A stretch of 64,000 bases of DNA from assembly GCF_001629735.1 (NCBI RefSeq), contig NZ_CP015224.1, forward strand, positions 4,278,001 to 4,342,000. The letters run 5' to 3'. Positions 1 to 9,509 of this stretch are shown here, piece after piece; the first letter of the stretch is position 1, and each line of letters begins with the position of its first letter. Made by a program: the position numbers and the translations under genes. The notes beneath the pieces were generated by a model that saw only the letters and a program-made list of their open reading frames with translations, was not told where the DNA came from and made no database searches. Source of the stretch: Lysinibacillus sphaericus (GTDB lineage Bacteria; Bacillota; Bacilli; Bacillales_A; Planococcaceae).

Positions 1-973
1 AGGCAAAGAAGGAGCCTTTTGGTGCTGTTACTTGCCAGCCAATTCTATGCGCTTCTTCGATTAGAACATTTCGACGACGCTCATAGGTAGCTCTTAGCTC
101 ATCTGCACATTCCTGTGAAGCTGTAAGGGCAATAGCTGCTGCTTGTTGAATAGCTGGAAATTGACTACAAAACAAATGATCCTGAATAAGATTAATCGCA
201 GCAATTAAATCAGCATTACCAACAGCAAAGCCTATACGCCAACCTGCCATATTATAAGTTTTTGATAATGTGTACATTTCGATTCCAACTTCTTTTGCGC
301 CATTGGCCTGTAAAAAGCTAATAGGCTTATTGCCATCAAATCCAATTGCACCATATGCAAAATCATGTGATACGATGATATTATGCTCCTTAGCAAAGCG
401 AACAGTTTCTTCAAAAAATTCAAGTGTTGCTGTACCACCCGTAGGATTATTTGGGTAATTTAAGTACAGTAACTTGGCCTTTTCCTTAACTTCTTTAGGT
501 AGGGCATCATAATCAGGTAAGAAATGATTCTCAGCAAAAAGTGGCAACACTTCAAAATTTACATCACCTAATACAACACCTGATAAGTAGTCTGGATAGC
601 CAGGGTCTGGTAATAGCATTGTATCCCCTGGATTTAACACAGCCAAAGGTAGCTCAACAAGACCAATTTTTGTGCCACCAAGAATCGCTACTTCAGTATC
701 GGGATTAATCTCCACATCATATTCCCGTTTATAAAAGTCGGCAGCCGCTTGACGTAGTTCGGCGATACCACGAAATGGCGAATATTTGTGGTTTTGAGGA
801 TTTTCAGCTGCTCCCTGTAATGCTTGAATAATATGAGTAGGCGTAGGCTGGTCGGGATTTCCTTGACCAAGATTAATCACATCGCGTCCTTCTTCCAAGG
901 CATTGTTTACTTTTTGGACAAGCGCCGCAAAAAATTGAGTGGGTAATTGCTGTAGTTTTTTCGAGAATTCCAT
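1..973 (-). CDS. mtnE: MtnE-type aminotransferase (3' end beyond window)
   Basis: Fold-type I PLP aminotransferase; about 324 residues are visible and the C-terminus lies outside the window. In methionine salvage, MtnE transaminates 4-methylthio-2-oxobutanoate to methionine. Visible features are an N-terminal LPTQFFAALVQKVN stretch, the NLGQGNPDQPTP segment, LNYPNNPTGG before the cofactor aspartate, and the lysine of the TLSKTYNMAGWR motif that forms the Schiff base. These closely match B. subtilis MtnE (YkrV) from memory. The ATG at 973 follows an AAGGTGAT ribosome site. It is divergent from mtnU, as in B. subtilis. Another methionine or aromatic aminotransferase is possible but less likely. 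Confidence 0.85.
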   Translation of the reverse strand, partial: MEFSKKLQQLPTQFFAALVQKVNNALEEGRDVINLGQGNPDQPTPTHIIQALQGAAENPQNHKYSPFRGIAELRQAAADFYKREYDVEINPDTEVAILGGTKIGLVELPLAVLNPGDTMLLPDPGYPDYLSGVVLGDVNFEVLPLFAENHFLPDYDALPKEVKEKAKLLYLNYPNNPTGGTATLEFFEETVRFAKEHNIIVSHDFAYGAIGFDGNKPISFLQANGAKEVGIEMYTLSKTYNMAGWRIGFAVGNADLIAAINLIQDHLFCSQFPAIQQAAAIALTASQECADELRATYERRRNVLIEEAHRIGWQVTAPKGSFFA

Positions 974-1069
974 GCATGATCACCTTTTTCAGAATATAAT
1001 AATTATTATTAAAGAATATGAAGCAAATAGTATTACTTTTTTTGTTAATTGTCTATAGGAGGAATTATT

Positions 1070-1864
1070 ATGAAAATCGGTTGTATTCAGTTAAACATTG
1101 GCTTCGGCAAAGTAGAAGAAAATTTTACACGGGCGGAGGACAAGATTCGTGAAGCAGCAAAACTAGGGGCAGAAATTATTGTGCTACCGGAAATGTGGAA
1201 TACAGGCTACGCATTGGAGAAACTACCAGAATTGGCGGATGTCAATGGTGAGCGTTCAAAAGTATTTTTAGCTAACTTAGCGAAGGAGCTTAGTGTACAT
1301 ATTGTCGGTGGCTCCGTTTCCATAAAAAAGGACGACAAGTTTTACAATACGATGTATACATTTGATAACAATGGAGTACTTGTTGGGGAATATAGCAAGG
1401 CACATCTTTTTCGTTTAATGGACGAGCATCTTTATTTAGAGGCTGGAGATGATATGAATCGATTTGCGCTAGGACCAATTGAAGCGGCTGGTGTCATTTG
1501 CTATGATATTCGTTTCCCTGAGTGGTTACGTGCACATGCCCTCCAAGGAGCGAAGGTGCTGTTTGTACCAGCTCAATGGCCGACACCTAGAATCGATCAT
1601 TGGAAAACATTGCTGCAAGCGCGAGCGATTGAAAACCAATGCTTTGTTATAGCAGTTAACCGTATTTCGAGAAAAGTAGAAAACTTTAATGGGCAATCGA
1701 TGATTATTCAGCCATGGGGTGAAGTGCTTTGGGTTGGTGCTGAAGACGAGGAAGTTGCAGTAATTGATGTGGATTTCTCCATAGTTGATGAAGTACGTGG
1801 AAGAATTCCTGTATACGATGATCGTCGACCAGGACTTTATCAAGATGTTGTGGTGAAAGGATAA
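1070..1864 (+). CDS. mtnU: Carbon-nitrogen hydrolase, MtnU/omega-amidase type
   Basis: Nitrilase-superfamily amidase of 264 residues, the usual size for the family. The catalytic triad is visible: Glu41 (LPEMWN), Lys110 (EYSKAHLF) and Cys144 (VICYDIRFPEW). In B. subtilis the homologue sits beside mtnE and is thought to hydrolyse alpha-ketoglutaramate, the by-product of glutamine-dependent methionine transamination. The start is the ATG at 1070 because AGGAGG at 1057-1062 precedes it by 7 bases; an upstream TTG at 1049 lies before that site and was rejected. A hairpin terminator follows directly. The exact substrate is inferred from neighbourhood and family. Confidence 0.85.
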   Translation: MKIGCIQLNIGFGKVEENFTRAEDKIREAAKLGAEIIVLPEMWNTGYALEKLPELADVNGERSKVFLANLAKELSVHIVGGSVSIKKDDKFYNTMYTFDNNGVLVGEYSKAHLFRLMDEHLYLEAGDDMNRFALGPIEAAGVICYDIRFPEWLRAHALQGAKVLFVPAQWPTPRIDHWKTLLQARAIENQCFVIAVNRISRKVENFNGQSMIIQPWGEVLWVGAEDEEVAVIDVDFSIVDEVRGRIPVYDDRRPGLYQDVVVKG

Positions 1865-1870
1865 TGAGAT

Positions 1871-1914
1871 GGCACGTTGAAGGGGAGAGGCCTCTTGAAC
1901 GTGCCTATTTTTTA
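1871..1914. terminator. Terminator between mtnU and the PucR-type gene
   Basis: An 8-bp outer stem (GGCACGTT with AACGTGCC) extended by an inner GAAGGGG/CCTCTTG pairing is followed by TATTTTTT on the + strand. It ends mtnU transcription and abuts the stop codon of the convergent regulator gene. Confidence 0.75.
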
Positions 1915-3480
1915 ACTCTTGTCATCAATTAAGGAGTTTGCAAGGAGCATAAATTCTAGAGTGATGCGATTATGACCCTTCATGAAATTTTCTCCGAGTA
2001 AACTTTCAAGCTTTTTTAAGCGGTGATACAGTGTTTGACGAACAATAAACAATTGGTTAGCCGTTTGCTGCTTGGAGCCGTTTGATTGTAAATAGACTTG
2101 TAATGTTTCAAGGAGCTTGCTGTTATATTTTTCATCATACTCAATAACTGGCTGTAAATAGTCATTTATAACTTCCTTTAAATTCACCTGCATTTGTAAT
2201 TTATAGATTAAATGATACAAATGCAAATCGTCGTAAAAGAATGATGAAGCTTGCACCTTGCGGCAAATATATAATGTTTCTAAAGCAGTTTGATAGCTTT
2301 TGAAGATATCTTGTACATCTGCAACAACTTTACCAACTGCTATTTGAAACTCTTGAGTTTGCTGTTTTTTATAAAATTCAGTTTTAGGAAGCGAGGTGAA
2401 GATGCTATTTAGTATTTCACGAATCGCTCGACAATCTTTGGCATGAAGTAAAATAAAAATGACATAGCTTTTTCTTTCGAATAAAAACGGGATAAAGCCA
2501 TGCTGTTCAAAGAGATTACGGTAATAAAGTTTACTATAGACAATATCCTCCTGCGCTTTCATGACTGTACTAGGAGTGGCCAAAATAAAGACAACGCCAC
2601 TAGATTGTGAAAAGTTGGTATAGTGGGAAACGATAAATTTATAGATTTCTTCCTTGGATAGCTTTTGGTCGATCCAATCAGCTAAAATTGAGGCGTCCTC
2701 AATATTCTTTTTCTCCTCAATATAGAACTCTCGCATTAATAATTGTGCTAATGCTGTTGCTGTACGGTCTAAAATTAATAATTCAAACTCTGAAAATAGA
2801 CCATCTTCACGGAATAAGGTTAAATCTGCATAATGCTGATCAAAAATATAGATGGGCTCATGTTTAAATTGCTGAGCATATTTATTCAATGCTAATAATT
2901 GCTGACGTTTACTTTTAGTCATATTAGGATATAAGACGGGTTCCCGTCCCTTAATAGAAAACATAATTTGTGTTTTTAATTCGATATACATATTTTGTAA
3001 GATGTCTTCCGTATTTTGTCCTAACACCGTATTTTTATTTAAAGTTTGTGAGTAGGATTCTAGTGTCGAAACCATTAAATACTGCTGATTTATAATTTGA
3101 CTATGTAAATCCTGTGTAATGCGAACAAAAGGAACCGCTTCATGAAAAACAATAATCGGGAACTGATGACGATTTGCAATAGCAAGTATTGCTTCTGGAA
3201 CTGCTTGAATAGAAGAGCCATACTCAATACAAAGGGCAGCACAATTTTTTTCAATTAAGGATTCAATAAACGTCATAAAATCTTCAATGCCATGTTGAAG
3301 ACTGATCCCCGTCGTTAACACCAACTCTTCTCCAACTAAAAAATTATCTACATGGACTATTTCAAGAACATGTGCCCACTTTACGATTCTTAATAACCCC
3401 TCATGACCTGCAACTACCTCTGCATTCTGAAAGTATTTATTGTCTAAAACATGAAGTACTTTAAGTTGGAATTGGCTCAA
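1912..3480 (-). CDS. PucR-family transcriptional regulator
   Basis: 522 residues with the PucR layout: an N-terminal purine-catabolism-regulator-like domain (about 5-125, containing VLTTGISLQHG and a FPIIVFHEAVPF segment), a variable middle region, and a C-terminal helix-turn-helix (about 455-515, with KQQTANQLFIVRQTLYHRLKKLE). The family regulates purine, amino acid and GABA/beta-alanine catabolism, often with a small-molecule effector. The start is TTG at 3480, set by an AAAGGAGGAG ribosome site at about 3485-3494 with ideal spacing. It is divergent from the permease-dehydrogenase-aminotransferase operon across 233 bp, so that operon is its likely target. The effector is unknown. Confidence 0.85.
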   Translation of the reverse strand: MSQFQLKVLHVLDNKYFQNAEVVAGHEGLLRIVKWAHVLEIVHVDNFLVGEELVLTTGISLQHGIEDFMTFIESLIEKNCAALCIEYGSSIQAVPEAILAIANRHQFPIIVFHEAVPFVRITQDLHSQIINQQYLMVSTLESYSQTLNKNTVLGQNTEDILQNMYIELKTQIMFSIKGREPVLYPNMTKSKRQQLLALNKYAQQFKHEPIYIFDQHYADLTLFREDGLFSEFELLILDRTATALAQLLMREFYIEEKKNIEDASILADWIDQKLSKEEIYKFIVSHYTNFSQSSGVVFILATPSTVMKAQEDIVYSKLYYRNLFEQHGFIPFLFERKSYVIFILLHAKDCRAIREILNSIFTSLPKTEFYKKQQTQEFQIAVGKVVADVQDIFKSYQTALETLYICRKVQASSFFYDDLHLYHLIYKLQMQVNLKEVINDYLQPVIEYDEKYNSKLLETLQVYLQSNGSKQQTANQLFIVRQTLYHRLKKLESLLGENFMKGHNRITLEFMLLANSLIDDKS

Positions 3481-3713
3481 TATAGCTCCTCCTTTGGAAA
3501 CATCTTTTATGACTTTTTTATCTATTATTGCTGTTTACTGTTATTAAATAGCTAGAAAACTAAATAAAGTAACATTTTAAGAATATTTAGTCTATTTTAC
3601 ATTATGTTTAAAACAATTGTATAGAAATTTACAGTTTGTCTATTACTTCAACGATATGAAACATGTAAGATTTTTGTAAGCGATAATCCAATCTAATAAA
3701 AGAGGTGTCAGAT

Positions 3714-5126
3714 ATGGAGCAACAAACGCATTTACAAAGAGGATTAAAGAAACGGCATATGACGATGATCGCGATAGCGGGTGTAATTGGGGCTGGCTTA
3801 TTTATGGGCAGTGGCTCAGTCATTAACTTGGCGGGTCCAGGAGCAATTTTGTCGTATATATTTGCAGGAATTATTGTCATCTTAGTGATGCGTATGCTAG
3901 GTGAGATGGCGGCTGTCAATCCAACAAGTGGGTCGTTTGCACACTATGCACATGAAGCAATTGGTCCATGGGCAGGCTTTATGATTGGTTGGCTGTATTG
4001 GTTTTTCTGGGTCATTGCTATCGCATTAGAGGCAACGGCAGCAGCGGCGATTATTCAATATTGGTATGACGGAATTCCTTTATGGCTCTTAAGTTTACTT
4101 TTAACAGTAGCACTTACTTTAACAAATGTTCTTTCTGTAAAAGCCTTTGGCGAATTTGAATATTGGTTCTCTCTTATTAAGGTTGCAAGTATAGTAGTTT
4201 TTTTAGGTCTAGGCGCATTTATTATTTTTGGTATAGCACCAAACTTTAACGCTGTTGGTCTGACGAATCTAGTTGAGCAGGGTGGATTTTTACCAAACGG
4301 CTTTGGCGCTGTATTAATGGGTGTTGTCATTGTTATTTTTTCTTTTATGGGGACAGAGATTGTGGCTATCGCTGCTGGTGAGTCAGATGAACCGTTAGCA
4401 GCTGTCACAAAAGCTACGAATTCGATTACTTGGCGCATTTTAATTTTCTATGTAGGCTCAATAACAGTTGTTGTGACGTTATTGCCTTGGCACTCCTCTG
4501 ATATTTTAACAAGCCCTTATGTAGCAGTGCTAGATTATATTGGTATTCCTGCCGCTGCACAAATTATGAATTTTGTTGTTTTAACAGCTGTGCTATCGTG
4601 TTTAAATTCTGCACTTTATGCAACATCACGAATGGTATTTTCTTTAGCAGAGAAGGGGGAGGCACCGAAAGCTTTTTTAAAATTAAATAAAAATGGTGCA
4701 CCAGTGAATGCAATTTTAGCTGCAACATTTTTCTCTTATATTGCCGTTATTATGAATTATGTTTCACCTGATAAAGTATTTATGTTTTTGCTAAGCTCTT
4801 GTAGTGCTATTACTTTGATTCTTTATTTAATCATCGCCTTTTCACAATTGAAAATGCGTAGAAAGATTGAACGCGAAAATCCTGAGCTACTGAAGGTGAA
4901 GATGTGGCTATTTCCTTATCTAACGTATTTCACCATAGTAGCTACAACTGCCTTATTAATGGCCATGTTCTTTATTGAGTCTATGCGCTCACAAATTCTA
5001 TTTACATGTGTTGTCGTTGCCGTGGTCATGATTTTTTATTTACTTACGCAAAGAAATAAGGTGATAAAACAGGTCGATGAATCAAGCTCTATTTTTAACA
5101 AAGACGAATTTGATTTTGAACAATAA
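3714..5126 (+). CDS. Amino acid permease, GABA permease (GabP) type
   Basis: 470-residue APC-superfamily transporter with about 12 hydrophobic segments. The first helix carries the substrate-binding signature GVIGAGLFMGSGSVI. The AAT-family N-terminus (LQRGLKKRHMTMIAIAG) and the GEMAAVNPTSGSFAHYA loop point to the GABA/amino acid permease branch. It should import an omega-amino acid such as beta-alanine or GABA by proton symport. The ATG at 3714 follows AGAGGTG by 6 bases; a GTG at 3705 falls inside that ribosome site and was rejected. It is the first gene of a three-gene operon, with 21 bp to the dehydrogenase. Substrate assignment rests on neighbours. Confidence 0.85.
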   Translation: MEQQTHLQRGLKKRHMTMIAIAGVIGAGLFMGSGSVINLAGPGAILSYIFAGIIVILVMRMLGEMAAVNPTSGSFAHYAHEAIGPWAGFMIGWLYWFFWVIAIALEATAAAAIIQYWYDGIPLWLLSLLLTVALTLTNVLSVKAFGEFEYWFSLIKVASIVVFLGLGAFIIFGIAPNFNAVGLTNLVEQGGFLPNGFGAVLMGVVIVIFSFMGTEIVAIAAGESDEPLAAVTKATNSITWRILIFYVGSITVVVTLLPWHSSDILTSPYVAVLDYIGIPAAAQIMNFVVLTAVLSCLNSALYATSRMVFSLAEKGEAPKAFLKLNKNGAPVNAILAATFFSYIAVIMNYVSPDKVFMFLLSSCSAITLILYLIIAFSQLKMRRKIERENPELLKVKMWLFPYLTYFTIVATTALLMAMFFIESMRSQILFTCVVVAVVMIFYLLTQRNKVIKQVDESSSIFNKDEFDFEQ

Positions 5127-5147
5127 TCCCATGTAAGGAGAGGTTAA

Positions 5148-6680
5148 ATGATGACAGTACAACAAAAAATGAAAACGCTAACACATTTTATCAAAGGGGA
5201 AGAGGTAGCTGGTACTAGTGGGAGATTTTCAGATGTGTATAATCCAACAACAGGTGAAACGATAGCGAGAGTACCGCTTGCTTCAAAAGACGAAGTACAG
5301 CAGGCCATTCAACAGGCTAAGGAAGCCTTTCCTGCATGGAAAAAGATGTCCATTGGGAAGAGGGTTGAGGTTGTACATCGATTCCGACAATTGTTAGTAA
5401 CAAAACAGGAAGAGCTTATTGAAGTGATTTGTCAGGAAAGCGGGAAAACTAAAGAGGATGCGAAGGGCGAAATTATTCGAGGGATTGAATCGGTAGATAT
5501 GGCGATTAGTGCCCCACAATTACTAAAAGGGGAGTATTCCGTCAATGTAGGTGGCAATATTAATGCTTTTTCTGCCAAATCACCACTCGGTGTAGTGGCA
5601 ACGATTGCGCCTTTTAATTTCCCTGTTATGGTCCCTTTAGCTATTACAAGTATGGCTGTGGCAGTAGGGAATGCTGTTATTTTAAAGCCATCTGAACGTG
5701 TTCCTCATTCTGCATTATTTTTAAGTCAATTATGGAAAGAGGCGGGACTCCCTGATGGTATTTGGACAGTAGTGAATGGCGATAAAGAAGCGGTCAATGA
5801 GCTTCTAGAAAACAAAGAGATTCAAGCCATTTCCTTTGTAGGCTCTACGCCAGTAGCCGAATATATTTATCAAACGGGAACAAAGCATAATAAACGTGTG
5901 GCTGCTTTTGGTGGTGGTAAGAATTTTATGATTGTTATGCCAGATGCCAACTTGGAGCAAACTGCGAACGCCTTTTTAGGTGCTGCATACGGGGCAGCAT
6001 CACAGCGCTGTATGGCGATTTCTGGAGCGCTTGTTGTTGGTCAAGATACCGAGCAGCGTTTTACAGACATATTGAAGCAGAAGATTTCACAGCTAAAGAT
6101 AGGTCCTTATACAGAAGATGATGTCGATTTTGGTCCAGTTATTAGCCAACAATCGAAGGAAACGATTATCAGCTATATTGATGGGGCTGTTACTGAGGGG
6201 GCAAACCTTGTCATTGACGGACGAAATCCTAAAGTATGCGAAACATCTAATGGTTTTTATGTTGGACCAACACTACTCAATAATATTACGCCTGATATGA
6301 CTATCTTCAAAGAGGAGGTATTTGGTCCAGCCCGCATAGTAGTGGGTGTAGAGACATTACAAGAAGCTATTGAATTAATTAATGACCATGAACTTGGTAA
6401 TGGTGTAACGATGTTTACCAGCAGTGGTGCAGCAGCTCGTAAATTCCAAGAAGAGATTGAAGTGGGCATGGTAGGGGTTAATGTACCGATTCCAATTCCT
6501 GTCGGCTACCATAATTTCGGGGGATGGAAGCGCTCTAAGTTTGGTGAAGGGCATATGTTTGGTCCGGATCAAGCGAGATTTTTTACAAAGGCTAAAACAA
6601 TCTCGGAGCGTTGGCCAGATGAAATGGAAGATGCAACAAGCTCCTTTGCCTTCCCAAGTAATAACGATGCAAAAAGCTAA
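5148..6680 (+). CDS. mmsA: CoA-acylating (methyl)malonate-semialdehyde dehydrogenase
   Basis: 510-residue aldehyde dehydrogenase of the MmsA/IolA branch, which oxidises malonate or methylmalonate semialdehyde with NAD and CoA to acetyl- or propionyl-CoA plus CO2. The nucleophile is Cys288 in the branch-specific GAASQRCMAISG motif. The usual general-base motif ELGGK is replaced by FGGGKNF (about 254-260), as expected for CoA-acylating members. The TIAPFNFP segment typical of the group is present. The ATG at 5148 follows AAGGAGAGG; the adjacent ATG at 5151 is also possible. It lies downstream of the permease and upstream of the aminotransferase, which fits breakdown of beta-alanine via malonate semialdehyde. 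Confidence 0.88.
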   Translation: MMTVQQKMKTLTHFIKGEEVAGTSGRFSDVYNPTTGETIARVPLASKDEVQQAIQQAKEAFPAWKKMSIGKRVEVVHRFRQLLVTKQEELIEVICQESGKTKEDAKGEIIRGIESVDMAISAPQLLKGEYSVNVGGNINAFSAKSPLGVVATIAPFNFPVMVPLAITSMAVAVGNAVILKPSERVPHSALFLSQLWKEAGLPDGIWTVVNGDKEAVNELLENKEIQAISFVGSTPVAEYIYQTGTKHNKRVAAFGGGKNFMIVMPDANLEQTANAFLGAAYGAASQRCMAISGALVVGQDTEQRFTDILKQKISQLKIGPYTEDDVDFGPVISQQSKETIISYIDGAVTEGANLVIDGRNPKVCETSNGFYVGPTLLNNITPDMTIFKEEVFGPARIVVGVETLQEAIELINDHELGNGVTMFTSSGAAARKFQEEIEVGMVGVNVPIPIPVGYHNFGGWKRSKFGEGHMFGPDQARFFTKAKTISERWPDEMEDATSSFAFPSNNDAKS

Positions 6681-6714
6681 TCTACTGAAAAAATAAATGA
6701 GAGGGTGTTCGGCA

Positions 6715-8067
6715 ATGACACAGATCAATCTTAAAAGTGATGTTTTAACAAAGGATGAGCAATATGTATGGCATTCAATGAAACCCTACAATCCACAAGC
6801 AACCTATGTAGTGGAAAAATCAGATGGTGCAAGAATAATAGATACAGATGGCATCGAATATATTGATGCCATGGCTGGGCTATGGTGTGTAAATGTGGGC
6901 TATGGACGTAAGGAACTGGCAGATGCCGCACATGAGCAAATGATGAAGAATGCCTATGCACCATTATCGCAGGGACATTTACCAGCCGTACAGCTAGCTG
7001 AAAAACTAAATGACTTGCTTGGTGGGGAGTACGTTATTTTCTTCTCTAATAGTGGATCAGAAGCGAATGAAACAGCTTTTAAAATAGCACGACAATATCA
7101 CCAGCAAAAAGGGCAAAGCTCCCGCTATAAGATTGTCTCTCGCTACCGCGCCTACCATGGAAATTCCTTTGGGGCATTAGCAGCAACAGGGCAAGCGGAA
7201 CGGAAATATAAATACGAGCCTCTGTCTCCTGGCTTTATCCATGTTGCACCGCCTGATCAATACCGTGAACATGAAGATGATGCTATTGCGCCATTAGATT
7301 TAGCCAGCGTAAGGGCTGTCGATAAAACGATGACATGGGAACTGAGTGATACGATTGCAGCCATGATTTTAGAGCCAATTATTACAGGTGGCGGCGTCAT
7401 TATGCCTCCTGAAAACTATTTAAAAGGCATAGAGGAAGTATGTAAAAAGCATGGTGCTTTAATGATAGTGGATGAAGTTATTTGTGGCTTTGGTCGAACA
7501 GGTAAGCCATTTGGATTTATGAATTATGGTGTGAAACCAGATATTATTACAATGGCTAAAGGGATTACGAGTGCATACTTACCATTATCAGCAACTGCCG
7601 TAAAGCGTGAGATTTATGAGGCTTTCACTGGCACAGATGCCTATGGCTATTTCCGCCATGTCAATACATTTGGGGGCTCTCCAGTGGCATGTGCAGTTGC
7701 ATTAAAAAATATTGAAATTCTAGAGCAAGAAGCATTGTTCGACCGCTCCAAGGAGATGGGGAAGGCCACATTACAAACATTGCAAGAAAATTTACAGGAT
7801 CATCCGAATGTAGGAGATGTGCGGGGCAGAGGTTTATTAATTGGGATTGAGTTAGTAGTAGATAAAGTCTCGAAAGAACCTTTACCAGTGGAGAAGGTAA
7901 ATGCTGTTATTGCTGCATGCAAAGAACAAGGGGTGATTATTGGGAAAAATGGGGCAACAGTAGCCGGCTTTAATAATGTTCTGACACTATCACCACCACT
8001 AAATATTGTGCAAGCAGATCTTCAGCGCATACTTGATGTGGTCGTTGAGAGTTTAAAGAAGCTTTAA
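6715..8067 (+). CDS. Class III aminotransferase, omega-amino acid:pyruvate type
   Basis: 450-residue PLP-dependent class III (ornithine/omega-amino acid) aminotransferase. Visible signatures are the phosphate-binding SNSGSEANE stretch, the cofactor aspartate in IVDEVICGFGRTG (Asp253) and the Schiff-base lysine in MAKGITSAYLP (Lys282). Family members transfer the terminal amino group of beta-alanine, GABA or taurine to pyruvate. Next to MmsA, the most economical reaction is beta-alanine plus pyruvate to malonate semialdehyde plus alanine. The ATG at 6715 follows GAGAGGGTG by 8 bases; an upstream ATG at 6697 lies before that site. It ends the operon at a clear terminator. NCBI-style names such as 'aspartate aminotransferase family' cover the same group. 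Confidence 0.85.
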   Translation: MTQINLKSDVLTKDEQYVWHSMKPYNPQATYVVEKSDGARIIDTDGIEYIDAMAGLWCVNVGYGRKELADAAHEQMMKNAYAPLSQGHLPAVQLAEKLNDLLGGEYVIFFSNSGSEANETAFKIARQYHQQKGQSSRYKIVSRYRAYHGNSFGALAATGQAERKYKYEPLSPGFIHVAPPDQYREHEDDAIAPLDLASVRAVDKTMTWELSDTIAAMILEPIITGGGVIMPPENYLKGIEEVCKKHGALMIVDEVICGFGRTGKPFGFMNYGVKPDIITMAKGITSAYLPLSATAVKREIYEAFTGTDAYGYFRHVNTFGGSPVACAVALKNIEILEQEALFDRSKEMGKATLQTLQENLQDHPNVGDVRGRGLLIGIELVVDKVSKEPLPVEKVNAVIAACKEQGVIIGKNGATVAGFNNVLTLSPPLNIVQADLQRILDVVVESLKKL

Positions 8068-8078
8068 TAAATACTATT

Positions 8079-8119
8079 GGTTCTAAAGGACTCTAAATAA
8101 GAGCTTTTAGAACCTTTTT
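8079..8119 (+). terminator. Terminator of the permease-mmsA-aminotransferase operon
   Basis: GGTTCTAAA pairs with TTTAGAACC and CTCT with AGAG around a short A-rich loop, followed by TTTTTA. Confidence 0.8.
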
Positions 8120-8308
8120 ATGAAATCAGAAAAAGGTTCAATCAATAAAATAACAATCAATTTATGTAAAATAATACTGGAAAAAGGTGAACTGTAGTTT
8201 ATAAAAATTTTTTTGATAATTATCTATCAAAAGTGTCCTGGCGAGGGATATTCTTTTAATTACTTCTTTTTAAACGAACAATCAATCAGAATAATCCCTT
8301 TTTATCTA

Positions 8309-8337
8309 GCAAGTAGAGAAAATCCTTCTCTACTTGC
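8309..8337 (-). terminator. Hairpin downstream of the RodA/FtsW-type gene
   Basis: A perfect 12-bp inverted repeat (GCAAGTAGAGAA and its complement) with a 5-base loop lies just after the stop codon at 8343. The U-tract on the minus strand is weak, so this is a probable rather than certain terminator. Confidence 0.5.
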
Positions 8338-8342
8338 ATCTC

Positions 8343-9509
8343 TTAGTCTTCTCTTTTAAACATATACCCCTTATAGGATTTATGAATAATCATGACAATT
8401 CCCATTAGCATGAAATTTGACAAAAGTGAGCTGCCCCCGTAGCTTAAAAAAGGCAAAGTAACTCCCGTGACTGGTAAAAGTCCAAGGGTCATGCCAATAT
8501 TTTGAGTAATTTGGAAGGCTAATAAGCTTGATATTCCTGCGCCCATTAATGTCATAAAAGGATCTTTTGCTTCAACTGTAATAAGCACAATCCTGTAGAT
8601 GACAAAAAACAGTAAAGCAATGACGAATGCACCGCCAGCAAACCCTAATTCCTCAGCAATAGTAGAAAAAATAAAATCAGTATGTTTTTCTGGTACATAA
8701 ACATTGTTATTCAGATAGCCTTTCCCGATAAATTCACCCGATCCAATGGCTAAAAAGCCCTGGCGTACTTGAAACGAAGAATCTATGTAATCATAAGGCT
8801 GCAGCCAACCATAAATACGAGATACTTGATGTCCTGATAGGGCACCTAAAATTTTTTCCGTGAAAAAATCATTAAATCTGACATAAAGTACTACAACTAT
8901 ACTGATAAGAACTAGAGGAATGGCCGTAAACACAATCAGTAACTTTCTATGAATACCCGAAAAAAGTATCATGGGTAGAATCATTGCCATGTATAACATA
9001 ACCATGCCTGTGTCGGGTTGTTTATAAACAAGGAGCGAAGGAGGAAGGACGATGAGTCCGATTTTTACTAATAGCCATAAATCAGCTAGATAAGAGGGGC
9101 GTCCATTTTTCTCTTGATGAGAGATAATGACTTTACTCACAACAATTAAAAAGGCGAATTTTAAGAACTCAGATGGCTGAAGGGAGCCTAGAAATGGTAT
9201 TTGATACCAAGATTTAGCCTCGTTTATCGTCCGTGCAATACTTTCTGGTGCTACTATGAGTCCAGCAGTTAATGCTACGGCTAATCCATAAAACGGCCAT
9301 CCAATCTTTTTTAATTGTTCAATATCAAGTAAGGAAATCCCAAACATGATCATAAACCCAATGAGATAAAAGATAAATTGCTTCATAATGAAGGAACTGG
9401 TATATTGTCCGAAATTGACACTGCTAGAATGGACAAAAAGACAGCTAAAACCTCCAATGAAAAAGAGGCTCACAACTAAACTTCCATCCAATTTCTTAAG
9501 CTGCGACAA
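8343..9509 (-). CDS. RodA/FtsW/SpoVE-family peptidoglycan glycosyltransferase
   Basis: 388-residue polytopic membrane protein of the SEDS family, which polymerises lipid II into glycan strands together with a class B penicillin-binding protein. About ten hydrophobic segments are visible. The signature near the C-terminus, PVTGVTLPFLSYGGSSLL, is diagnostic, and LPVTG-type wording favours the RodA side. The start is TTG at 9509, preceded by AAGAAGGTG with 6-base spacing, giving the normal family length; an upstream ATG at 9653 would add 48 non-conserved residues. It is a single-gene unit with no cognate PBP next to it, so its role (elongation, division or sporulation) cannot be assigned from context. 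Confidence 0.85.
   Translation of the reverse strand: MSQLKKLDGSLVVSLFFIGGFSCLFVHSSSVNFGQYTSSFIMKQFIFYLIGFMIMFGISLLDIEQLKKIGWPFYGLAVALTAGLIVAPESIARTINEAKSWYQIPFLGSLQPSEFLKFAFLIVVSKVIISHQEKNGRPSYLADLWLLVKIGLIVLPPSLLVYKQPDTGMVMLYMAMILPMILFSGIHRKLLIVFTAIPLVLISIVVVLYVRFNDFFTEKILGALSGHQVSRIYGWLQPYDYIDSSFQVRQGFLAIGSGEFIGKGYLNNNVYVPEKHTDFIFSTIAEELGFAGGAFVIALLFFVIYRIVLITVEAKDPFMTLMGAGISSLLAFQITQNIGMTLGLLPVTGVTLPFLSYGGSSLLSNFMLMGIVMIIHKSYKGYMFKRED

Noticed and set aside
1049..1069. TTG start for mtnU 7 codons upstream
   Set aside because: It places AGGAGG inside the coding sequence; the ATG at 1070 has correct spacing.
1526..1843. Minus-strand ORFs opposite mtnU and other well-defined genes
   Set aside because: They are shadows in alternate frames without ribosome sites or recognisable domains; the same applies to those opposite argS, hemQ, ywfO, fadF and the dehydrogenases.
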